A stretch of 64,000 nt of DNA from Acidihalobacter ferrooxydans (GTDB lineage: Bacteria; Pseudomonadota; Gammaproteobacteria; DSM-5130; Acidihalobacteraceae): assembly GCF_001975725.1 (NCBI RefSeq), contig NZ_CP019434.1, positions 2,637,919-2,701,918 on the forward strand, read 5' to 3'. The translations under genes and the position numbers were made by a program. Positions 45,874 through 53,060 of this stretch are shown in pieces. Numbering within the stretch: position 1 is the stretch's first letter; each line of letters starts with the position of its first letter. The notes under the pieces were generated by a model, which did not search any database, was not told where the DNA came from, and saw only the letters and a list, made by a program, of their open reading frames with translations.

Positions 45874-46431
45874 AGATATGCACCATCGGTAATATTTAAT
45901 TGACAGTTATACAAAAGACACATTAGTAAACTAGGCAAGCGAAAATTAACTTGCATGACATGCAAAACATGATACTGACAGGTATCGATTAACTTAGACC
46001 TCATAAAATCCTGTTTTCGCGCCTTATACGGCGGGAAAAATGGCATCATTCCCGAAGCCCATCGCCAAAGATACAGATGGAACCAAGGCGCCCCAGAGCA
46101 CTCAACATCCTCATCATGCTATGCCAGCAAGAATTGCATTTTCGGCGACATAAAAGTTGATAGAATATATCATTTGATCTGGCTCGCAGTAAGGAATCAT
46201 CCTGCTCCCGGCAACACCCTGCTCTCACCACGAACGCCTGATGCACCTTTTGGTCATATACACCAGATTGGGTCATATACACGAGACATCGGCTGAGGCA
46301 AGCCACTGCCGAAACTCTGCCCGCGGATCACTCGGGCGCTCCGACTTCAGCCACAATCCATCTCACACCCGAGGCTCATCAGACGCCCCCTAGTGTGACA
46401 AGATTACGGATAAAACCAAATTGGCAGAAAA
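45874..46431. other. AT-rich intergenic region
   Basis: This 558-bp gap between divergent waaL and a GT9 gene is AT-rich and should contain both promoters. GGTCATATACAC occurs twice, at about 46252 and 46270. Short frames here have no recognisable product. I see no RNA gene. Confidence 0.4.
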
Positions 46432-47436
46432 ATGACAATACTTGGAACTGCAACCAACCCGGCATTCCTGATTATTCGGCGCGACAATATAGGCGACCTG
46501 GTCTGCACCACGCCTTTATTGCATGCATTGCGCCGACAACTGCCAACGGCGCGAATTGACTGCCTGGTAACCCGGTATAACCGAGCTGTGCTAAACGGCA
46601 ATCCGGACATCGACGCGCTTCATGCTTACACCAAGGCCAAGCACCGTGATCAGGGCGAATCTGCTCTGGCTATCCACTGGCAGCGGTTGCGCATGGTCAT
46701 GGACCTTCGTCAACGCCATTTCGACTGGATTCTTCTGCCCGGCGGCGCCAGCGCCAGCGCCCTGCGTTTTGCGCGTTGGATTGGTGGCGATCAGGTACTG
46801 ATCCGCGACGACCAGGACAAGGTCGCCGGGGAGCACGAAGTCGAGCAATGTTGCCACCTCCTGACTCGGCTCGGACTCGAATATGAGGCTCCTCCGACGC
46901 GGGTCTATCCCTCTGCCGACGAAGCCGACGCGGCTGAAGAAACTCTCGTGGCGAGGTTGGGAACCAGGCCCAAACACCTGATTGGCCTGCACATCAGCGC
47001 GCGCAAGCCCACGCAACGCTGGCCAGCCGAAGCGTTTGCCGAGCTCGCGCGCGCACTGACCGGGCCGGATACCGCGTTCATACTCCTGTGGGCTCCGGGC
47101 GCGGAAGACAATGCAAAACATCCCGGCGATGACACCAAAGCGAGGAAAATACTCGAATTGACAGCCGGACTGCCCATTGTACCGATGGCCACGACGCGCC
47201 TGGAAGAACTGGTCGCCGCGCTCTCGCTCTGCGATACGGTGATATGCGGTGACGGCGGGGCGATGCATCTGTCGGCCGGCCTGAACAAACCCATTGTCTG
47301 TTTGTTTGGCCAATCCACTGCCGCACGCTGGCATCCCTGGGGTCCGCGCCATGAAGTGCTCCAACCGCAGAGCCGGAATGTGAGAGATGTTTCCGTGGCT
47401 GCCGTAGCCGCGGCGTACCGGCGGTTGATGCCATGA
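46432..47436 (+). CDS. GT9-family heptosyltransferase
   Basis: The 334-residue protein begins with LIIRRDNIGDLVCTTPLLHAL (GT9 acceptor signature) and has VICGDGGAMHLSAGLNKPIVCLFGQS in the ADP-heptose-binding half. This is the third GT9 gene of the region and stands apart from the others beyond waaL, with its own upstream region. It probably acts on the lipopolysaccharide core. Which heptose it adds is not clear. Confidence 0.85.
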   Translation: MTILGTATNPAFLIIRRDNIGDLVCTTPLLHALRRQLPTARIDCLVTRYNRAVLNGNPDIDALHAYTKAKHRDQGESALAIHWQRLRMVMDLRQRHFDWILLPGGASASALRFARWIGGDQVLIRDDQDKVAGEHEVEQCCHLLTRLGLEYEAPPTRVYPSADEADAAEETLVARLGTRPKHLIGLHISARKPTQRWPAEAFAELARALTGPDTAFILLWAPGAEDNAKHPGDDTKARKILELTAGLPIVPMATTRLEELVAALSLCDTVICGDGGAMHLSAGLNKPIVCLFGQSTAARWHPWGPRHEVLQPQSRNVRDVSVAAVAAAYRRLMP

Positions 47437-47473
47437 CCGAGGCCTGCCGGACCGAGAGGGGCCAGTGAGGCGC

Positions 47474-47881
47474 TTAGCCTACGGCGCGTCGCAATGCATC
47501 CGGCAGTCGAGTCGAGCGTCCGGTGGTCGGGTCGATCCACACCAGGGTGACTTTGCCATCGCAGTACAGGTGCCCGTCTTCCCGCCCCATGATTTTGTGT
47601 CCCAGAGTGATCGAGCGCTCGCCTAAGCGTTCGAGGAACAATTGCACTTCGATGTCAGCAGGCCACCGGATGGGTGCGCGATAGTCAAGCTGGCAGGCCG
47701 CCATGACGGGTTTGCTGCGGCTGTCGTCGAGTACGCCCGGTAATTGCATCAACCAGTTCAGGCGTGCCTCCTCCAGATAGGTTAAATAGCTGGCGTTGTT
47801 GACGTGATTGAATGCATCCAGGTCGCGCCAGCGGACCTCCATGGGCGTGACGCACAACTGCCGTTCCGTGGTCTCATTCAT
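47474..47881 (-). CDS. Hotdog-fold acyl-CoA thioesterase
   Basis: The 135-residue protein is of the YbgC/4-hydroxybenzoyl-CoA thioesterase type: VRWRDLDAFNHVNNASYLTYLEEAR contains the catalytic Asp, and YRAPIRWPADIEVQLFLERLGERSI is a typical strand region. It should hydrolyse short or aromatic acyl-CoAs in the cytoplasm. It converges on the GT9 gene. The upstream side carries a family-1 MITE-like element, so its promoter lies in or near that repeat. Confidence 0.85.
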   Translation of the reverse strand: MNETTERQLCVTPMEVRWRDLDAFNHVNNASYLTYLEEARLNWLMQLPGVLDDSRSKPVMAACQLDYRAPIRWPADIEVQLFLERLGERSITLGHKIMGREDGHLYCDGKVTLVWIDPTTGRSTRLPDALRRAVG

Positions 47882-47922
47882 GACGTTCTACTCCCTCGCA
47901 ATTGAGACAAATTGCTCATTAT

Positions 47923-48079
47923 CCGGGATGTTTCATAACCAGTGCCGATGTCGCGCCGGATATGGGTTTCACAAGGGACACCGAAAGAGCGGCGTATCGG
48001 TGATGACGGCCGACGGAGGAAATATCCCATGTGGAATCAACAGCCCCGCGAGATCGGCGGTTGTTGTGAGACATTCGGG
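47923..48079 (-). mobile_element. MITE-like element family 1, copy C
   Basis: The 157-bp element has long imperfect terminal repeats: CGGGATGTTTCATAACCAGTG at one end and, on the opposite strand, CCCGAATGTCTCACAACAACC at the other, with agreement extending to about 35 bp. Interior blocks GGCGTATCGGTGATGACGGCC and GGAATCAACAG match copies A and B in reverse orientation. No gene lies inside. Confidence 0.78.
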
Positions 48080-48111
48080 TTGTGAGACATTCGGGTTGTG
48101 AAACATTCGGG
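48064..48111 (+). repeat. Tandem 16-bp repeat grown from a MITE end
   Basis: TTGTGAGACATTCGGG is present three times in a row; the third unit has one G to A change. The first unit is the terminal repeat of the family-1 element, so its end seems to have been duplicated by slippage. Confidence 0.85.
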
Positions 48112-48279
48112 TTATGTACGTAGCACCCAGACAATCCATTAGACAAGGCGATGAATGTCTCCGGCTAACGCATCGGGGCGCCGCTGAGCGCGCAGTTTCA
48201 TCGGGCGACCGGTCCTTAAACGTGCGCGCAGGGTCTCGATCGTGTGGAGGGTCTATGGCGCAAGACCGCCCGCGCCGGT

Positions 48280-48594
48280 TCAGCCTTCCAGGCGGTGCAG
48301 CCGTTCGCGCAGCGATTCCAGTTCTTCGAGCAGATCGAGCGCCAACGCCAGGCCGGGGGTATTGATCCCCAGGTCGTCGCGCAGACGTCGCGCACAGCGC
48401 GCACGATGGATATTGGCGGCGGAAAACTGCCACTGGGAGGCGCCAGCCTCAAGCGGTTCGAGGATGCCAAAATCCACCAGTTCGGCGACTTCCTCGGCGC
48501 TCAAGCGGCTGATGCGGCACAACTGGCCGAGGGTCAGGCTGGCGGACGATTCGAGCAATTCGCCAGTCAGAAATACTTGCATCGTCTTGGTCAT
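48280..48594 (-). CDS. cbpM: Chaperone modulator CbpM
   Basis: The 104-residue protein is a MerR-like helical partner of CbpA. It has a helix-turn-helix-like start (TLGQLCRISRLSAEEVAELVDFGILEP), WQFSAANIHRARCARRLRDDLGIN, and a C-terminal coiled helix. CbpM binds the J-domain of CbpA and controls its co-chaperone and DNA-binding functions. The gene begins 6 bp after cbpA, as is usual for this pair. Confidence 0.92.
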   Translation of the reverse strand: MTKTMQVFLTGELLESSASLTLGQLCRISRLSAEEVAELVDFGILEPLEAGASQWQFSAANIHRARCARRLRDDLGINTPGLALALDLLEELESLRERLHRLEG

Positions 48595-48600
48595 ATTCGG

Positions 48601-49557
48601 TCACACTCCGAGTCCGGCGCGAGGGTTGAAGTCGAGCGCTTGTTTGCAGTTTTCGTAAGCCTGACGGGCCTGATCGGTATCGGCCTTCGGCAGAGCGATC
48701 TGCAGGATGACGTAGAAATCTCCCGACTCTCTGGCGGGTATGCCGCGGCCCTTGAGGCGCAGTTTGCGTCCACCGGACGAATTCGCCGGCAGCTTGAGAT
48801 CGACTGTCCCGGCTGGCGTGGGTACTTTCACCGTGGCGCCGAGCGCGGCTTCCCAGGGCGCGACGGGCAACTCCAGATAGACGTCTTTGCCCTCGACCTT
48901 GTACAGCGCGTGAGGGCGAAACTCGATTTCCAGATAAAGGTCGCCGGCCTGCCCGCCGCCGATGCCGGCACCGCCCTGACCGGCCAGCCGGATGTGCTGG
49001 CCCTGGCGTACGCCTTTCGGGATACGCACATTCAGCGTGCGCTCCTTGAGCTGCGGCCGACCGTCAGGGCCCAGCTCAGTGTGCTTGAGGGATATGGCCC
49101 GCGATGCGCCCGCATAGGCATCTTCGAGGTCGATGAGAATTCTGGCATGCGTGTCCTCGCCCTGTGCACGGAAGCCCTGATAGGCGCCGCCGCCGCGCTG
49201 CGCGCCGCCAAATCCGCCGTGGCCGAACAGACTTTCGAAAAAGTCGCTGAACCCCGCCGCATCCGCATCGGTAAAGCCACCGCCGTGGAACTCAAAGCCC
49301 TGATCCCAATTTGGCGGCGGGCGGAAATCCTGCCCGGCCTGCCAGTTCGCTCCAAGCTGATCATAGGCAGCGCGTTTTTCCGGGTCTTTGAGGACTTCAT
49401 AGGCTTCGCCGACCTCTTTGAAGCGCGCTTCGGCATCCGATTCCTGACTGACATCGGGGTGATATTTACGCGCCATTTTTCGATAGGCCCGCTTGATATC
49501 GTCCTGCGATGCTTCCCGGCTGACGCCGAGAATCTGGTAGTAATCCTTGAATTCCAT
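48601..49557 (-). CDS. cbpA: DnaJ-class co-chaperone CbpA
   Basis: The 318-residue protein has a J-domain (DYYQILGVSREASQDDIKRAY with HPD in KYHPDVSQE), a Gly/Phe-rich linker, and two C-terminal substrate-binding beta domains (IPKGVRQGQHIRLAGQG and PTPAGTVDLKLPANSS). No zinc-finger domain is present, which separates it from DnaJ. It stimulates DnaK and binds curved DNA in enteric bacteria. It is in a leftward chaperone operon behind an Hsp20 gene and a zinc-finger gene. Confidence 0.94.
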   Translation of the reverse strand: MEFKDYYQILGVSREASQDDIKRAYRKMARKYHPDVSQESDAEARFKEVGEAYEVLKDPEKRAAYDQLGANWQAGQDFRPPPNWDQGFEFHGGGFTDADAAGFSDFFESLFGHGGFGGAQRGGGAYQGFRAQGEDTHARILIDLEDAYAGASRAISLKHTELGPDGRPQLKERTLNVRIPKGVRQGQHIRLAGQGGAGIGGGQAGDLYLEIEFRPHALYKVEGKDVYLELPVAPWEAALGATVKVPTPAGTVDLKLPANSSGGRKLRLKGRGIPARESGDFYVILQIALPKADTDQARQAYENCKQALDFNPRAGLGV

Positions 49558-49620
49558 GATGGGTCAGTCCTTTGTCATAAGGCGAGGATTGCGTCAGCGC
49601 CGGATCTCAACCGCCGGCTT

Positions 49621-49923
49621 TTACCGGTCAGGCATCTGTCGCGTCGTGAGACTCTCCGGCTCCTGGGCCGGTGCCTGCCCGGTCGGTTCCGCTGCGGAAT
49701 CAAGAATGTAGCGCGTGCCGCAGTAGGGGCATACCTGTTGCGGCGCCTCAGCGCTCAGCGGCAGGTAGACCTTCGGATGCGCATTCCACAAGCATTCTTC
49801 CGGCAGCGGGCAGCTCACCGGCAGGTCCGTGGCCCTGACCCGATGCACCCGCTCGGTGGCGGCCGGCGCACACGCCGCACCACCGCTTGGCGCATCGATA
49901 CCAGGATGTTTGCCGCTACGCAT
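49621..49923 (-). CDS. Zinc-finger domain protein
   Basis: The 100-residue protein carries the pattern of the small CHCC zinc-finger family: LPVSCPLPEECLWNAHPKVYLPL, then CPYCGTRYIL, giving Cys, His, Cys and Cys ligands. Members of this family accompany respiratory complex or other enzymes; here the role is unknown. The start overlaps the stop of the upstream Hsp20 gene as TGATG, so translation is probably coupled. Both ends outside the finger are Ala/Pro-rich and low in structure. Confidence 0.8.
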   Translation of the reverse strand: MRSGKHPGIDAPSGGAACAPAATERVHRVRATDLPVSCPLPEECLWNAHPKVYLPLSAEAPQQVCPYCGTRYILDSAAEPTGQAPAQEPESLTTRQMPDR

Positions 49924-50420
49924 CAGTGCATCTCAACCGACAGGCGCCGCCGACGTGCCTGCGGCGCCTTGGGAATTTCGACCTCCAGAACGCCGTCACG
50001 GTAGTGGGCACGGGCCTTGTCCGCCTCGACTTGCGTCGGCAGTGCTATGGCGCGCTCGAAGCGTCCATAGGCACATTCGGTCATGTGGTAGCGGCCGTGC
50101 TTGCGCTGCTGCTCGAAGCGCTTTTCGCCACGCACGACAAGGTAGCCGTCATCCACCAGAAGGTCAAAATCACGCGTGTTCAGGCCCGGCGCTTCAAGGC
50201 GCACGTACAGCATGTCGTCGCTGTCGTACACCTCTGCGGCCAGCACGCCCCAACCGGCATTGCGCTGTGTCAGCCCGGTGGTTTTGTCATCCGATGCGAC
50301 GTGGACTGGCACAAACCGGGTGATAGCGCTGGATGCCCGGCGATACAGACGCTGCCACCCGTCCATAAGGTAATCCCATGCATGATCAAGTCCTTCACGC
50401 AGTTGGGGTAAGCTTGCCAT
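49923..50420 (-). CDS. Hsp20/alpha-crystallin small heat-shock protein
   Basis: The 165-residue protein has an alpha-crystallin domain in its second half: YVRLEAPGLNTRDFDLLVDDGYLVVRGEK, then FERAIALPTQVEADKARAHYRDGVLEVEIPK, with the A-x-x-x-x-G-V-L signature. The N-terminal part is longer than in the other two Hsp20 proteins of this region. It should hold unfolding proteins without ATP. GGAGG precedes the ATG, and a sigma-32-like promoter lies about 45 bp upstream. It leads the operon with the zinc-finger gene, cbpA and cbpM. Confidence 0.92.
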   Translation of the reverse strand: MASLPQLREGLDHAWDYLMDGWQRLYRRASSAITRFVPVHVASDDKTTGLTQRNAGWGVLAAEVYDSDDMLYVRLEAPGLNTRDFDLLVDDGYLVVRGEKRFEQQRKHGRYHMTECAYGRFERAIALPTQVEADKARAHYRDGVLEVEIPKAPQARRRRLSVEMH

Positions 50421-50462
50421 CGTTGGACACCTCCTCAGTCAGCATTCATTGCGATGCCCATA

Positions 50463-50491
50463 AAATGGGGTAACACGCGGGTCGCTTCAAC
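50463..50491 (-). promoter_or_regulatory. Sigma-32-like promoter partly inside a MITE end
   Basis: On the minus strand, TTGAAG (50485-50490), a 14-base spacer and CCCCATTT (50463-50470) fit the heat-shock promoter pattern CTTGAAA - 13 to 17 - CCCCATNT. The -10 is a full match. The -35 is formed by the terminal inverted repeat of the family-3 element at 50485. Confidence 0.65.
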
Positions 50492-50655
50492 CCGGATAAT
50501 CCGTCAGACGCGGTAATGATTGTGCGGAGAATCGGATTGACAGGGAACCTTTCTCAACGGGCAGCTTCGTTGCGCTATTTCCGAGCGAGCAAGATTTTCA
50601 GGTGGATGCAAAGATCAAGCAAAGCGCCTCTACTAATGGTTGATCTGGCTTCAAG
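50485..50655 (+). mobile_element. MITE-like element family 3, copy b
   Basis: This 171-bp element begins CTTCAACCCGGATAATCCGT and its other end reads CTTGAAGCCAGATCAACCAT on the opposite strand. Interior blocks GATTGTGCGGAG, GATTGACAGGGAA and AGATCAAGCAAAG match the other copies. It lies just upstream of the Hsp20-cbpA operon and seems to provide part of its promoter. Confidence 0.78.
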
Positions 50656-50779
50656 TGGTGTCAGACAGGGCGCGGCGAACGTGATCCGTGGCGCAACGTT
50701 CGTGAAACAGCGCACTTGCGCATTGCCCGGTGCAGGGCGCCCGGTGAGGGCTCGCGTGCGTTTATGGCGGTGTTGCGGC

Positions 50780-51298
50780 CTACTCGTGGCCATCACCCAA
50801 GGCCGAACGCTCCGCTTGCGCGCGGGCGCGGTCATAGCGCTCGCGCAGCAGCCAATACACCGCGCCGAGCGCGAGAGTGGCAAAACCAAGGGCCGCCAAC
50901 TGCAAAGCATCGACCGTGCCAAGATCAAGGACGATGAATTTTCGTGCAAGCGCGAGCAAGGCGATCAGGATAATCGTGCGTACCTTGACGATGTGTTCCT
51001 GCCGATCCAGAACGCGCAAAATCGAGTGTTTGAACTCCAAGGCGATCAGCAGGGTGAGGATCATGCCGAATACGGACTGAAACACGCTGTGATCCAGCGG
51101 GTTCAGGCTACCGTGCACGAGCATGAAGAACACCTGGCGCATCAGGTTCCACAGCGCAATCACGATGATTGCCGCAATGAGCGTGGCCAGGAGCAGGGCG
51201 ACAACCTGCTCGAAACGCTCATAGAGCGTCATGACGCCCCAGAATTTCTGGCTGTCGCTGGTGGGTCGATGTTTGCGTTGTTCGATGTTGTAGGACAT
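50780..51298 (-). CDS. psiE: PsiE-family membrane protein
   Basis: The 172-residue protein has four predicted membrane helices (VALLLATLIAAIIVIALW, FGMILTLLIALEF, TIILIALLALARKFIVL and LAALGFATLALGAVYWLL) and the HSILRVLDRQEHIVKVRTIILIALLAL region typical of the phosphate-starvation-inducible PsiE family. Its function is not established. PsiE-like genes also occur beside Hsp20 genes in transferable stress-tolerance loci. ATG at 51298 is chosen; a start 13 codons upstream is possible and neither has a strong ribosome site. Confidence 0.8.
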   Translation of the reverse strand: MSYNIEQRKHRPTSDSQKFWGVMTLYERFEQVVALLLATLIAAIIVIALWNLMRQVFFMLVHGSLNPLDHSVFQSVFGMILTLLIALEFKHSILRVLDRQEHIVKVRTIILIALLALARKFIVLDLGTVDALQLAALGFATLALGAVYWLLRERYDRARAQAERSALGDGHE

Positions 51299-51436
51299 GG
51301 CGTTCGGCTCTGCGTACGTCGATCCAATTGCATGCATGGACGCACTGCGGGTACCGCAGCGCGTCCTCCGTCAGCGGGAAAAACCCATGGCGGCACGCGG
51401 TGCCCGTAGTCAATACCACGGGCACCGACGGCTCGC

Positions 51437-51832
51437 TTAACCGACGCTGACCTCGATCCGGCGGGGCTGGACTTCGGCCCGCTTGGGCAGGCGCAGGGTG
51501 AGTTCGCCGTTTTTCAGTTCCGCACCGATGTTGTCCAGATCAAGCTCTTTGCTCAGCGTGAAACTGCGTCGATAACGCGTCGTACTCACATCGGCATACA
51601 GCGCCTCCATCCCATCCGGGATATCAATCGAAACCTCGCCGGAGAGGGTCAGGGTGTCGCCTTCGACCTGGATCTCCAGTCGGTCGCGAGAGGTACCGGG
51701 CAAATCGGCCTTGAGGGTGATTCCGGTGGCGTCCTCGATGATGTCGACGGCAGGCCGCAGGACCCGCTCGCTTGCGGTGGATTGAGGTGTCTGGGCAGCT
51801 TCGGTTTGCTGCAGGGTTGATTGATCGCTCAT
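51437..51832 (-). CDS. Hsp20/alpha-crystallin small heat-shock protein
   Basis: The 131-residue protein has an alpha-crystallin domain: RPAVDIIEDATGITLKADLPGTSRD, LEIQVEGDTLTLSGEVS, then YRRSFTLSKELDLDNIGAELKNGELTLRLPK with the G-x-L signature. ATG at 51832 has AGGAG eight bases upstream; the frame is open further but not coding in style. It starts 49 bp after another Hsp20 gene and is probably transcribed with it. The C-terminal RRIEV is a typical short tail. Confidence 0.92.
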   Translation of the reverse strand: MSDQSTLQQTEAAQTPQSTASERVLRPAVDIIEDATGITLKADLPGTSRDRLEIQVEGDTLTLSGEVSIDIPDGMEALYADVSTTRYRRSFTLSKELDLDNIGAELKNGELTLRLPKRAEVQPRRIEVSVG

Positions 51833-51881
51833 TGCATTGACTCCTGTGCGATATCGTCCGTCGTCGTGAGTGGCAGTCCGT

Positions 51882-52316
51882 TTACTGGACCTCGATTCTG
51901 CGCGGTTGCAACTCTTCCTTGCGCGCGATGGTGATGTGCAGCACACCGTCTCTGTAGGCTGCGTTGACCCGGTCGGGGTCAACGTCCTCCGGCACCGTGA
52001 TGACGCGCTTGAATTTGCCGTCGAAACGCTCGCGGCGGTAGATCTGGGCGCCCTCGGGTAAGGCCGAGGCGCGTTCGCCAGCCACCGTCAGCAGGTTTTG
52101 CTCAAGCGAGACATCGAGTGTCTTGGGGTCGAGTCCTGCAGCGAAAACGTAAACATCCACCTGTTTGGGAGTGGCGCCGATGTTGATGGCAGGATAGGTG
52201 CCCGCGGCCACCGCGCGAATGCCACGCGGCCCACTCCAGTCGCTGAACAGTGCATCCATTTCGCGGCGCATGCGTTCGAACTGATCGAACAGGTCGCTGG
52301 TAGCCAAATAAGCCAT
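51882..52316 (-). CDS. Hsp20/alpha-crystallin small heat-shock protein
   Basis: The 144-residue protein resembles IbpA-type Hsp20: FDQFERMRREMDALF at the N-terminus, DVYVFAAGLDPKTLDVSLEQNLLTVAGER, then FKRVITVPEDVDPDRVNAAYRDGVLHITIARK. AAGGAGG precedes the ATG at 52316. A clear sigma-32-type promoter lies about 70 bp upstream, so it should be heat-induced together with the downstream Hsp20 gene. The ending RRIEVQ is typical. Confidence 0.94.
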   Translation of the reverse strand: MAYLATSDLFDQFERMRREMDALFSDWSGPRGIRAVAAGTYPAINIGATPKQVDVYVFAAGLDPKTLDVSLEQNLLTVAGERASALPEGAQIYRRERFDGKFKRVITVPEDVDPDRVNAAYRDGVLHITIARKEELQPRRIEVQ

Positions 52317-52384
52317 GGCTGGATTCCTCCTTCGTGGTTCATTGCGATGGGCGCACAGCTCTGCGCCCTGATTCCTCAGCGCGA

Positions 52385-52412
52385 AAATAGGGTTATCCAA
52401 AACAGTTTCAAG
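52385..52412 (-). promoter_or_regulatory. Sigma-32-type heat-shock promoter
   Basis: On the minus strand CTTGAAA (52406-52412) is a perfect -35 for sigma-32, followed by a 13-base spacer and CCCTATTT (52385-52392), which fits CCCCATNT with one change. It lies upstream of the Hsp20 gene starting at 52316. Confidence 0.8.
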
Positions 52413-52468
52413 GGCTGAAATAGCGCAGTCCGCAGCCAAATCAATGCGTGCGTGCGCCGGGAAACACC

Positions 52469-52524
52469 CGAATCAAATACCACGAATCAAATGCTGCGAT
52501 TCAAATGCTGCGATTCAAATGAAG
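52469..52524 (+). repeat. Tandem 14-bp repeat
   Basis: Four consecutive units of CGAWTCAAATGCTG (the first and last degenerate) lie upstream of the heat-shock promoter. They may be a slippage product or a binding array; no protein is known for this site. Confidence 0.8.
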
Positions 52525-52819
52525 CGATCTCGATGTATGTTCGGCGCCGAACCCAGGCGAGGATGCGCGAAATGCGTCTGTGCAGGTCTTGCCTGACCTC
52601 GCCGAACCGCTTACCACCCCGGAACCAAAGGCGCATCGTCAGCGCTGCCCGTTGACGGCAAGCGTCGTGTTTATTTGTACCGGATGCGAGATCGGCCCGG
52701 CGGGATAGGCTTGCAGCCACGGGCGAACGAAAATGCTGAAAGACGTACAGCAGGCACAGTGTGAGGCGGGACATGGTCTGGACGAAAACGGAACCCTCGT
52801 CATGCCCGTGCGATGCGGC

Positions 52820-52847
52820 AAAAACGGCGGGGCCATGACGCCCCGCC
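52820..52847 (-). terminator. Rho-independent terminator of the APC permease
   Basis: On the minus strand GGCGGGGC, a 6-base loop and the complementary GCCCCGCC are followed by GTTTTTG. The hairpin lies about 200 bp past the permease stop, beyond a MITE-like element, and should end leftward transcription. Confidence 0.75.
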
Positions 52848-52891
52848 TTGTGGATTCCGATGCGCTATGCGCTCAGCGCATCAATTCGCAT

Positions 52892-53060
52892 TTGAACCTG
52901 GATAATCCTTTAGGAAAGATGCCCGAGCTTGAGCTTTGCAAGCACAGAAAACCTTCCTCGTTCGGGCATCGCACAACGATGCCGCTGGCCGAAGAAAATT
53001 CGCTGTGAATCCAGATCACTGCGCAATCATCACCCCGCCTGATGGATTACCTGGCTTGAA
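52892..53060 (-). mobile_element. MITE-like element family 3, copy c
   Basis: The 169-bp element starts TTGAACCTGGATAATCC and ends, on the opposite strand, ATTCAAGCCAGGTAATCCAT. Reverse-strand blocks GATGATTGCGCAG and CTGGATTCACAGCGAA match other copies. Its right terminal repeat overlaps the last codons of the permease gene. Confidence 0.75.

Noticed and set aside
46046..46306. 86-residue leftward frame in the waaL upstream gap
   Set aside because: Cys- and Ser-rich random-looking composition, no ribosome site and no similarity that I recognise.
48244..50004. 586-residue rightward frame opposite the cbpM-cbpA-Hsp20 genes
   Set aside because: It spans several well-identified leftward genes and their gaps; the frame is open only because of high GC content.
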